DNA of 5,085 bases from an uncultured Litorilinea sp. (GTDB lineage: Bacteria > Chloroflexota > Anaerolineae > Caldilineales > Caldilineaceae), in the NCBI GenBank assembly GCA_946885925.1, contig CAMPHP010000321.1, positions 1 through 5,085 on the forward strand. The letters run 5' to 3'. Below are positions 1 through 5,085 of this stretch, in pieces. Every line of letters begins with the position of its first letter. Position 1 is the first letter of the stretch. The notes under the pieces were generated by a model. It was given only the letters and a program-made list of their open reading frames with translations, did no database searches and was not told the origin of the DNA. A program made the translations under genes and the position numbers.

Positions 1-39
1 ACTGCTTAAGTAGAATTAACATCTGAATTGGAATCAATC

Positions 40-77
40 AAAAACGGGAGCGACTAGGAAAATCAGTCGCTCCCGTT
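40..77 (-). terminator. Intrinsic terminator downstream of mfd
   Basis: A perfect 13-bp stem is formed by 43-55 (AACGGGAGCGACT) and 65-77 (AGTCGCTCCCGTT), with a 9-nt loop at 56-64. Read on the minus strand, the 3' arm runs directly into five T residues (44 to 40). This is the classic layout of a rho-independent terminator for leftward transcription, so it probably ends the pth-mfd transcript about 280-315 nt after the mfd stop. On the plus strand the stem is followed by a broken T tract (TTATGTTTT), so it may also work weakly in the other direction and serve a convergent gene left of the window. The stem and T run are seen directly; the function is inferred. Confidence 0.8.
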
Positions 78-80
78 ATG

Positions 81-155
81 TTTTCCCACTTTACCCACAA
101 CTATCACACATTTATCCCACAGCTATCCCACATTTATCCCACAAGTTATTCAACA
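81..155 (+). repeat. Phased array of DnaA-box-like 10-mers
   Basis: Degenerate direct repeats of TTATCCCACA start at 90, 101, 112, 123 and 134, an exact 11-bp period. A sixth, looser copy (TTATTCAACA) starts at 146. A further related 10-mer (TTTTCCCACT) lies at 81-90. The copies at 112 and 134 are identical to the consensus, the one at 123 has one difference, and the others have two. The sequence resembles the DnaA box TTATCCACA but carries an extra C. The 11-bp spacing places every copy on the same face of the helix, as in the closely spaced DnaA sites of some origins (9-mer plus 2 bp). It could therefore be a DnaA-binding cluster, part of an origin, or sites for another regulator. The repeats are certain; the DnaA link is inferred. 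Confidence 0.6.
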
Positions 156-170
156 ATAGAGTATGTGCAT

Positions 171-201
171 CCTTCCAGGAAGCTCTACGCTTCCTGGAAG
201 G
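171..201. repeat. Perfect 13-bp inverted repeat, hairpin
   Basis: Arms 171-183 (CCTTCCAGGAAGC) and 189-201 (GCTTCCTGGAAGG) are perfect reverse complements around a 5-nt loop (184-188). Each arm also contains a near-palindrome (CTTCC-A-GGAAG and its complement), so the DNA can be read as two dyads or as one long one. On the plus strand the hairpin is followed by GGTTTGTTTG, a weak terminator-like tail. On the minus strand, the direction of mfd, no T run follows. It may be a rightward terminator, a 3'-UTR stability hairpin for the mfd mRNA, or a protein-binding dyad. The sequence does not decide between these. Confidence 0.6.
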
Positions 202-356
202 GGTTTGTTTGCCAGGTGTTATTCTAACGTGCTCACGAACGCTTGGTAAAGGGAGCAGTACAGCCAGCACTTCGAGCTTAAAGGCAGAACATAGAGGGAC
301 TACTGAGGAAGGCTTTCATGACAAGTTATAGCGCAGAGATCAGAGCCAAAAAAACG
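202..356. other. Non-coding stretch after mfd, no clear content
   Basis: I see no convincing gene, tRNA or strong promoter in these 155 bases between the 171-201 hairpin and the mfd stop codon. There is a short dyad CGTG-CT-CACG at 228-237. A run of seven A (348-354) would give seven U in an mfd transcript, but no stable stem precedes it. An 8-bp inverted repeat (335-342 with 371-378) brackets the mfd stop codon with a 28-nt loop, too loose to interpret. If transcription of mfd runs to the hairpin at 40-77, this region is 3' UTR. Confidence 0.5.
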
Positions 357-3300
357 CTAGCTATATGCCATGATCTCTAGGGTACGCACGAGGGCACCGC
401 GCCACTTTTCGGCGTCGTCAATGGGCAGGTATACAGCGCGGCGGGCAACGCGGGGGATGGCGGCGTCGGGTTCGCCGCGGCTGGGGGAACCAAATGCCTG
501 GCGCAAGCGACTTTCAAGAGCCGTGCGGTTGATGTTTTCGAGGGTGTCGCTGCGAATCACCAACTGGTCGAGTTCACGCCCAATGTTTTGGACATTGGCT
601 CGCAGGGCCAGAATCTTGACACGAATCTGATAGAAGAGATTTTCTACTTCTTCCGGGACACTGCCTGTGAGCTCATCAGTGCCAAAGCGGTCGGTCATCT
701 CGCGCCGCATCTCGTCAATGCTTTCCAGATGCGTCATGCCTGCGATGCGCCGGTACATCTGGAGGCGTAGGCTCTCTTCCTCAATGTAGGTCTGGGGGAT
801 TTGTGCATCCAGCGGTAAATCGAGCAACACCGGCGGCGCTAGGGGATCTTCAATGTCGAATGAAACCTCGAGATCGGTCAACTCCTCAACCGGGTGCGCT
901 GTCGTAGACTCTACTTGCGGCTGCGCGGTTGGTTCTGCGCCGTCTTCGCTGGGCACATGCTCTGGTCCGCCGCCATTGGTAGCAGTGCCATTGGTAGCGG
1001 GCTGTTGCTGGATGGCTTGATCGATGCGATGGATTTTGCGCTTCGCCTCGTTGATGGCTTGGGCCAAGAGACGAGTGTAGAGATCAAAGCCCACGCTGTC
1101 GATGTGTCCATGTTGGCGCGCCCCCAATAAGTCACCCGCACCCCGGATTTCCAAATCGCGCATGGCAATGCGGAAGCCCGCGCCTAGCTCTTCGCTGCTT
1201 TCCATGATGGCAGCCAAGCGGCGGCGAGAGTCATAACTTAGCGGCTTGTGCTTCTCATAGAGCAGATAGCAATGACCGCGCTGGGCTCCGCGTCCAACGC
1301 GCCCGCGTAGCTGGTAGAGTTGGGCGAGACCGAAATGGTCGGCGCGGTTGATGATGATGGTGTTGGCGTTGGGGATGTCCAGCCCGTTTTCGATGATGGT
1401 GGTGGCGATGAGCACATCAAATTCACCCTGGGAGAAGCGGTACATGACATCTTCCAACTGCCGTTCGGGCATTTGCCCATGGCCGATATCCACGCTGGCT
1501 TCGGGAACCAGATGTTGGATACGGTCGGCCAAGGCTTGAATGCCGCGTACTTTATCTGTGACAACAAAGACTTGGCCGTTGCGCGCAAGTTCGCGCTCAA
1601 TGGCCTGGCGCACAAGTACATCATCATATTCGGCCAAGACAGTGTGGACGGGCAGCCGTTCCTTGGGTGGTGTGGTGATGGTACTCATGTCGCGGATACC
1701 ACTAAGGCTCATGTGCAAGGTGCGCGGGATGGGCGTGGCGCTGAGCGTTAGCACATCCACTTGGGTACGCAATTGCTTTAGCTTTTCCTTCTGGGCCACA
1801 CCAAAGCGTTGTTCCTCGTCAATGATAAGCATGCCCAGGTCTTTGAAATCGAGATCTTCACTCAGGATGCGGTGCGTACCCACCAGCAGGTCAATGCTGC
1901 CCTCCGCTACACCACGAATAATCGCTTCTTGTTGTGCCGGAGTCCGGAAGCGCGAGAGCATCTCCACACGCACAGGGAATTGAGAGAGCCGTTGGCTGAG
2001 ATTGCGATAATGTTGCTGGGCCAAGACGGTGGTGGGAACCAAGAAGGCAACCTGTTTGCCATCCATAATGGCCTTGAACGCGGCGCGTACAGCAACTTCG
2101 GTCTTGCCATAGCCAACATCGCCCGCGATCAGCCGGTCCATCGGGCGGTCGGACTCCATGTCTTGGCGCACAGCGTCGATGGCATGGAGTTGGTCATCGG
2201 TCTCATCATAGGGGAAGCTCGCTGCTAGTTCCTCTTGCCACGGTCCATCAGGGCTGTAGGCATGACCGCGTGCGACTTCGCGCTCGGCATAGAGATGGAG
2301 CAGGTCTTCAGCAATATCAGCCACAGACTTGCGTGCGCGGTCCTTCACCATCTGCCAATCGGCAGTGCCGAGGCGGTTGACAGATGGGGTCTTTTCCCCT
2401 GCACCGACATAACGGCTGAGCCGGTCGGCCTGGTGAACGGGGACATAGAGTTTGTCATTGCGCGCATAGCTGACTTGGAGATACTCGCGTGACATACCCC
2501 CCAATTCGAGCTTGACCAAACCGTCAAAAATACCGACGCCATGCTCCAGGTGTACAACATAATCCCCCGGTTTTACATCGGCAAAGAAGATTTCCGGTGC
2601 AACCGTGCTGTGGGCTGTGGGGCGGCGGCGCGCTTGGGGCTTGCTCCACCCAAAAAGCTCGGTATCGGTGAGAAAATGAACATCGTAGTCGTCTATGGCT
2701 GCTGGCTGGCGCAACTCGATGCCGCGCATGATAAAGCCTTCAGGGGCAACGCCTTGAACCAAGACAACCGCGCGCGGGGCAGGAGGAACGGTTAAGTCAC
2801 TCTGCACATGCGTAGTAATATCGGCTTCGTTAAGCGTGGTTTGCAGGCGCGCTGCTTGGCGCGTGTAGAGTACAGCCGCGTTTCCTCCATCGCGCAACTT
2901 GGCGACATCCGCCACGATCTGCTTAGTTTTGCCAGCATAGCGCGGCCCCGGAATAAACGCGCGCGCCAGGGGCGTATTGGCATCTGTGCTTTTGCCGTAT
3001 AAATCGCCATAGCCCAGGATGATGGGCTTGGCATGGGCGAGGCGAGCACGCAGTTCGTCAGTTGTAAAGTAGTTGCGCGCAAAGTCCCGCGGCAGTTCGC
3101 CACTGCGCTGGAGTTCGGCGGCAAGGCCATGTGCTTGAGTCTCCAACTCATAGAGTGTAGCAAAGAAGTCAATCGCATCATCCAAGAGCAGCGTACCATC
3201 GCTAGGTAGATAGTCGATCAGCGAGGCGGGCTGTTCATAGAAATAGGGCATGTACCACTCGATGCCGTGGAAACTCTGCCCCTCGCGCAGATTATCAACT

Positions 3301-4148
3301 TCCTGGCGCAGCTCTTCGCGTACAGCAAGCAGCAGGTTTGGGTCTTGCAGCGGCGAACCTGTGGCCGAGGTGCTCAAATTGCTCGCTGCGTTGAGTTGCT
3401 CTGGCTGTAGGCCCAGTCGTTGCAGCGCAGCAGGTCCATACTTGGAGAGTGCCTCGCTGCCAGGGCCAATCTCGATCTGTTTGACTTGGCGTATGGTGCG
3501 TTGTGTCGCCGGGTCAAAGAGGCGCAAACTCTCGACCTCCTCGCCAAAGAGATCAATGCGAACAGGGTGTGGAAGGTTGGGCGGCCAAATATCAATGATG
3601 CCGCCGCGACGGGCAAAAATGCCTGGCTCCTCGACCACATCGGCAGGATTATAGCCAGTCTGCACCCAACGCTCGATCATTTGATCGAGCCGCACAAGCT
3701 CGCCAACGCGGAGCGGGCGTAGGGCCATCCGCAGTTCGCGCGTGGGCAGCGTCTTTTGCATCACTGCTCTGGCACTGGCGACGACAATCGGTGGCACACT
3801 GTTTTTGCTTTGTAGCGCAGAGAGCGCGGTCAAGCGCTGCTGGCGGGTGGCAGCACTCCAACTAATGCGTTCAAAGGGAAGCGCATCCGCTTCCGGGAAT
3901 GGCAGAATTGTGGGGCCACCCTCATCGGGACTTGGTAGCCACATGCCGAGTTGGCCCACAATTTGTTGCACCATTTCGCTGCGCGCGGTGAGCAGCAGGA
4001 GTGCCCCGCCGCGCGCGTCGCGCAGTCCGGCCGCCACATAGGGACGGGCAGACTGAAGTAGTGCCAAAGGTATTTCGCTGCCATTTTCGACTAGATGACG
4101 AAAGGCTGGCAACTGATTAAGGAGTTCAACAAGTCCTGGTAGGTGCAT
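357..4148 (-). CDS. mfd: Transcription-repair coupling factor Mfd
   Basis: ATP-dependent DNA translocase that pushes or dissociates RNA polymerase stalled at template lesions and recruits UvrA for nucleotide excision repair; it acts on DNA in the cytoplasm. The 1263 residues show the full family layout. The N-terminal UvrB-like part includes the UvrA-contact module at about 179-220; R181, R197 and F201 line up with the E. coli contact residues R165, R181 and F185 (from memory). The RNA polymerase-interacting CarD-like domain is at about 520-585. The helicase core has Walker A GDVGYGKT (676-683), DEEQ (777-780), SATPIPRT (803-810), motif V around 914-930 and QLRGRVGR (946-953), then the TRG translocation region to about 1020. 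The C-terminal regulatory domain is at about 1088-1263. The N-terminal module lacks a Walker A motif, as is normal for Mfd. It is longer than E. coli Mfd (1148) partly because of a low-complexity linker at about 1047-1086. ATG at 4148 starts 10 bp after the pth stop with no clear Shine-Dalgarno, suggesting translational coupling. The stop codon is TAG. No frameshift or missing motif was seen. Confidence 0.98.
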   Translation of the reverse strand: MHLPGLVELLNQLPAFRHLVENGSEIPLALLQSARPYVAAGLRDARGGALLLLTARSEMVQQIVGQLGMWLPSPDEGGPTILPFPEADALPFERISWSAATRQQRLTALSALQSKNSVPPIVVASARAVMQKTLPTRELRMALRPLRVGELVRLDQMIERWVQTGYNPADVVEEPGIFARRGGIIDIWPPNLPHPVRIDLFGEEVESLRLFDPATQRTIRQVKQIEIGPGSEALSKYGPAALQRLGLQPEQLNAASNLSTSATGSPLQDPNLLLAVREELRQEVDNLREGQSFHGIEWYMPYFYEQPASLIDYLPSDGTLLLDDAIDFFATLYELETQAHGLAAELQRSGELPRDFARNYFTTDELRARLAHAKPIILGYGDLYGKSTDANTPLARAFIPGPRYAGKTKQIVADVAKLRDGGNAAVLYTRQAARLQTTLNEADITTHVQSDLTVPPAPRAVVLVQGVAPEGFIMRGIELRQPAAIDDYDVHFLTDTELFGWSKPQARRRPTAHSTVAPEIFFADVKPGDYVVHLEHGVGIFDGLVKLELGGMSREYLQVSYARNDKLYVPVHQADRLSRYVGAGEKTPSVNRLGTADWQMVKDRARKSVADIAEDLLHLYAEREVARGHAYSPDGPWQEELAASFPYDETDDQLHAIDAVRQDMESDRPMDRLIAGDVGYGKTEVAVRAAFKAIMDGKQVAFLVPTTVLAQQHYRNLSQRLSQFPVRVEMLSRFRTPAQQEAIIRGVAEGSIDLLVGTHRILSEDLDFKDLGMLIIDEEQRFGVAQKEKLKQLRTQVDVLTLSATPIPRTLHMSLSGIRDMSTITTPPKERLPVHTVLAEYDDVLVRQAIERELARNGQVFVVTDKVRGIQALADRIQHLVPEASVDIGHGQMPERQLEDVMYRFSQGEFDVLIATTIIENGLDIPNANTIIINRADHFGLAQLYQLRGRVGRGAQRGHCYLLYEKHKPLSYDSRRRLAAIMESSEELGAGFRIAMRDLEIRGAGDLLGARQHGHIDSVGFDLYTRLLAQAINEAKRKIHRIDQAIQQQPATNGTATNGGGPEHVPSEDGAEPTAQPQVESTTAHPVEELTDLEVSFDIEDPLAPPVLLDLPLDAQIPQTYIEEESLRLQMYRRIAGMTHLESIDEMRREMTDRFGTDELTGSVPEEVENLFYQIRVKILALRANVQNIGRELDQLVIRSDTLENINRTALESRLRQAFGSPSRGEPDAAIPRVARRAVYLPIDDAEKWRGALVRTLEIMAYS
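972..998 (-). repeat. In-frame 15-bp duplication in the Mfd linker
   Basis: The 12-mer GCCATTGGTAGC occurs exactly twice (972-983 and 987-998), a 15-bp period equal to five codons. It encodes the repeated peptide ATNG within ATNGTATNGG, Mfd residues about 1051-1060. It lies in the Gln/Thr/Pro/Glu/Gly-rich linker between the translocase module and the C-terminal domain. It is best read as a small slippage or duplication event in a stretch under weak constraint. Confidence 0.8.
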
Positions 4149-4158
4149 GGCTCAGGTT

Positions 4159-4740
4159 TTAACCATTAAATTGATTCATAGCGGTTTCTATACCCTCAAA
4201 CAGCCAACACTCTAGGGCCGCGCATACTTTTAGGCGCAAGGGCGCGAAATATTCTTCTTCGGCAGGGGTGAAGTCTTGTAACACATAGGCCGCGGGGTCC
4301 ATGCGTCCAGGTGGGCGACCAATGCCGACTTTGACACGATGAAATTCCTGCGTACCCAAGTGCTGGGCAATTGACTTAACGCCCTTTTGACCGCCAGAAC
4401 TACCCCCGCGCCGCAGCCGGAGCTTGCCAGATTCCAGATCGAGATCATCGTGGACCACGATGATGTTGGCTGGCTCGATCTGGTAATAGCGGGCCAAAGG
4501 GCCTACAGCTTCACCGCTCGCATTCATATAGGTCATGGGTTTGACCAAAAGCACTTTGGCGCGGGCCTCATTGCGCGTGACCCAACCATCCCCGACCATC
4601 GCGCGCAACTGCGCACGTCCGATCTCGATGTGATGGCGGCGCGCAAAAAGATCGACACATTGGAAACCAATGTTGTGGCGGTTGTGGGTATAGCGTGGAC
4701 CCGGATTACCGAGTCCAACAATCATTTTCGTATTTGACAT
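4159..4740 (-). CDS. pth: Peptidyl-tRNA hydrolase (bacterial Pth family)
   Basis: Cleaves the ester bond between peptide and tRNA in peptidyl-tRNAs that fall off ribosomes, recycling tRNA in the cytoplasm; usually essential. The 193-residue length is normal for the family. Visible signatures are VGLGNPG (8-14) with N12, the catalytic H22 in NRHNIGF, the MTYMN segment with N73, and HDDLD with D98, matching E. coli N10, H20, N68 and D93. The GG-x-x-G-x-K loop reads GGQKGVKS (116-123), so the residue matching E. coli N114 is Lys119. Two starts are possible: M1 (4740) or M6 (4725), which would begin MIVGLGNPG like many family members. Neither has a visible Shine-Dalgarno. I keep M1 but the choice is open, because the promoter at 4742-4770 predicts a transcript starting near codon 2. 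The gene is followed after 10 bp by mfd, almost certainly in one operon. Confidence 0.97.
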   Translation of the reverse strand: MSNTKMIVGLGNPGPRYTHNRHNIGFQCVDLFARRHHIEIGRAQLRAMVGDGWVTRNEARAKVLLVKPMTYMNASGEAVGPLARYYQIEPANIIVVHDDLDLESGKLRLRRGGSSGGQKGVKSIAQHLGTQEFHRVKVGIGRPPGRMDPAAYVLQDFTPAEEEYFAPLRLKVCAALECWLFEGIETAMNQFNG

Positions 4741-4741
4741 A

Positions 4742-4770
4742 ATAATACACTAAATTGGACTTGTTTTCAA
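4742..4770 (-). promoter_or_regulatory. Probable sigma70-type promoter for pth-mfd
   Basis: On the minus strand TTGAAA (4770-4765) and TATTAT (4747-4742) are separated by exactly 17 bp (4764-4748). This is 10 of 12 matches to the consensus -35 and -10 hexamers. The -10 element ends one base before the pth ATG at 4740. The expected start of transcription, about 7 nt further on, would fall near 4735, inside codon 2. Translation would then have to be nearly leaderless or begin at the internal ATG (4725). Hexamers and spacing are seen; use as a promoter is inferred. Confidence 0.5.
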
Positions 4771-4775
4771 CTATG

Positions 4776-4830
4776 GATCGGCAGACAAAACAGAAAAGGC
4801 AAGTTTGCCTTATAAAGGCTCTTGCCGATC
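4776..4830 (-). repeat. Outer 8-bp inverted repeat around the terminator hairpin
   Basis: GATCGGCA (4776-4783) and TGCCGATC (4823-4830) are perfect reverse complements that enclose the smaller hairpin at 4796-4811. In RNA the two could fold as a nested, two-level structure, with a possible extra G-U pair next to the outer stem. It lies upstream of the probable pth promoter, so it belongs to the 3' region of the upstream gene rather than to the pth leader, unless a more distal promoter also drives pth. Confidence 0.5.
4785..4811 (-). terminator. Possible weak intrinsic terminator of the upstream gene
   Basis: On the minus strand AAGGCAA (4811-4805) and TTGCCTT (4802-4796) form a 7-bp stem around a very short loop (realistically 6 bp with a 4-nt loop). 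A T-rich tail, TTCTGTTTTG, follows. It sits about 130 nt past the stop codon of the upstream partial gene and before the pth promoter, the expected place for a terminator. The stem has only three GC pairs, so termination is probably incomplete and some readthrough into pth is likely. Confidence 0.4.
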
Positions 4831-4884
4831 TGTGCGATGTAGGTTATTGGCAGCAGTTGGCGCAACCAGCGTTTAGGCTCTTGC
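4816..4884 (+). repeat. Pair of 10-bp direct repeats AGGCTCTTGC
   Basis: AGGCTCTTGC occurs at 4816-4825 and again at 4875-4884, a 59-bp period. Each copy overlaps the right arm, or the loop and right arm, of an inverted repeat (4776-4830 and 4852-4896), so the two hairpins share sequence. This may mean one arose by local duplication and divergence of the other, or it may be chance. Confidence 0.5.
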
Positions 4885-4896
4885 GCCTTTACTGCT
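4852..4896. repeat. Interrupted 13-bp inverted repeat
   Basis: AGCAGT (4852-4857) pairs with ACTGCT (4891-4896), and GGCGCAA (4859-4865) pairs with TTGCGCC (4881-4887). An internal loop of 1 against 3 bases separates the two helices, and the hairpin loop is 15 nt (4866-4880). The helix is fairly GC-rich, but neither strand has a T run after it, so it is not a standard intrinsic terminator. It may be a 3'-UTR structure of the upstream gene. Confidence 0.55.
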
Positions 4897-4947
4897 ATGC
4901 GTTATGAATATGCGTTACGAATATGCGCTACAAATATACGTTACGAA
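4896..4947. repeat. Tandem repeat, four copies of a 13-bp unit
   Basis: Four adjoining 13-mers with consensus TATGCGTTACGAA occupy 4896-4908, 4909-4921, 4922-4934 and 4935-4947 with no gaps. Copies differ from the consensus at zero to two positions, and the second copy equals it. The fourth copy overlaps the last codons and the stop codon of the upstream minus-strand gene. Read on the minus strand, every unit carries TAA or TAG. Because 13 is not a multiple of 3, the first three units met put stops in all three frames. Confidence 0.85.
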
Positions 4948-5085
4948 AACTGTGTCCAAACCCAATCAAAGAGTCGCTTACCTGCGTAGAGCGATATGAC
5001 TCCCAAAAAAAGTGCGGCGCTGATACGCATTCCATTAAAGAATTGGCTGCGTAGACGGTTGAGTGAAAGCGCCTCACCCAGTTCA
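4941..5085 (-). CDS. C-terminal fragment of an unidentified membrane protein
   Basis: An open frame enters from the right edge and stops at TAA (4943-4941), giving 47 complete codons. The visible end has a basic, Asn/Arg-containing stretch (about fragment residues 8-20), then a hydrophobic segment from about 21 to 34 (ISAALFLGVISLYA). A Lys-Arg pair and an aromatic tail (LFDWVWTQFS) follow. This looks like a single membrane-spanning or membrane-anchored C-terminus. I do not recognise the family, and the N-terminus lies outside the window. Support comes from the open frame running off the edge, the hydrophobic segment, and the same orientation as pth and mfd. The start of the intergenic repeats exactly at the stop codon also fits a real gene end. 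Confidence 0.65.
   Translation of the reverse strand, partial: ELGEALSLNRLRSQFFNGMRISAALFLGVISLYAGKRLFDWVWTQFS

Noticed and set aside
1..39. End of a plus-strand gene entering from the left edge.
   Set aside because: All three forward frames meet a stop within the first 26 bases, so at most a few codons could be present and nothing supports coding.
81..155. CRISPR array.
   Set aside because: The repeated unit is only 10-11 bp with one base between copies; there are no spacers of CRISPR length.
348..378. Seven-T run on the minus strand just after the mfd stop, considered as a terminator.
   Set aside because: No stable stem directly precedes it. The only inverted repeat nearby (335-342/371-378) flanks the run with a 28-nt loop. 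The hairpin at 40-77 is a far better candidate.
318..380. 20-codon plus-strand frame with a purine-rich GAGGAAGG stretch before its ATG.
   Set aside because: It has a plausible ribosome site but is very short, runs antisense into the end of mfd, and its peptide has no recognisable feature.
370..3861. Many plus-strand and alternate minus-strand open frames of about 60-150 codons inside mfd, for example 1320-1751 plus.
   Set aside because: They lie entirely opposite or out of frame with a clearly conserved Mfd frame. Their translations show no recognisable domain, and such shadow frames are expected in GC-rich codons.
4387..4737. 116-codon plus-strand frame opposite pth.
   Set aside because: It is wholly antisense to an intact Pth with catalytic residues; no domain or ribosome binding site supports it.
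4896..4947. CRISPR or transposon end.
   Set aside because: The units are directly adjoining 13-mers without spacers, no transposase frame is present, and no matching inverted end was seen in the window.

Overview
The window carries a compact housekeeping block on the minus strand of a bacterial chromosome. In transcription order it holds the 3' end of an unidentified membrane protein gene, then pth (peptidyl-tRNA hydrolase), then mfd (transcription-repair coupling factor). It has moderately GC-rich coding DNA and two intergenic regions crowded with short repeats and inverted repeats. The general look of Mfd and Pth, and the tight pth-mfd order, suggest Chloroflexota (perhaps Chloroflexales). 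That placement is an impression from sequence feel and was not tested by any search. The pth-mfd order also occurs in Firmicutes, where the pair lies fairly close to the replication origin.

Layout from left to right. Positions 1-356 hold no convincing gene. They contain a strong intrinsic terminator for leftward transcription (40-77), a helically phased array of 10-mers resembling TTATCCCACA (81-155), a perfect 13-bp inverted repeat (171-201), and an unexplained stretch (202-356). mfd fills 357-4148. pth follows at 4159-4740, only 10 bp upstream of mfd in the direction of transcription. Positions 4741-4940 are a 200-bp intergenic region. It has a good sigma70-type promoter match abutting the pth start, a weak terminator hairpin, two longer inverted repeats, a 10-bp direct repeat and a 4 x 13-bp tandem repeat. 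From 4941 to the window end is the C-terminus of a third minus-strand gene with one visible membrane segment.

How it works together: pth and mfd are very probably cotranscribed from the promoter at the pth start. Pth recycles peptidyl-tRNA dropped by ribosomes. Mfd clears RNA polymerase stalled at DNA damage and recruits UvrA. Transcripts probably end at the hairpin around 40-77, about 300 nt past the mfd stop codon. Both proteins look intact and functional. The least ordinary content is non-coding: the phased 11-bp array beyond mfd, whose spacing and sequence recall DnaA binding sites, and the 13-bp tandem repeat that begins on the stop codon of the upstream gene. I see no phage, insertion sequence, CRISPR, tRNA or rRNA, and no clear sign of a new multi-gene system.
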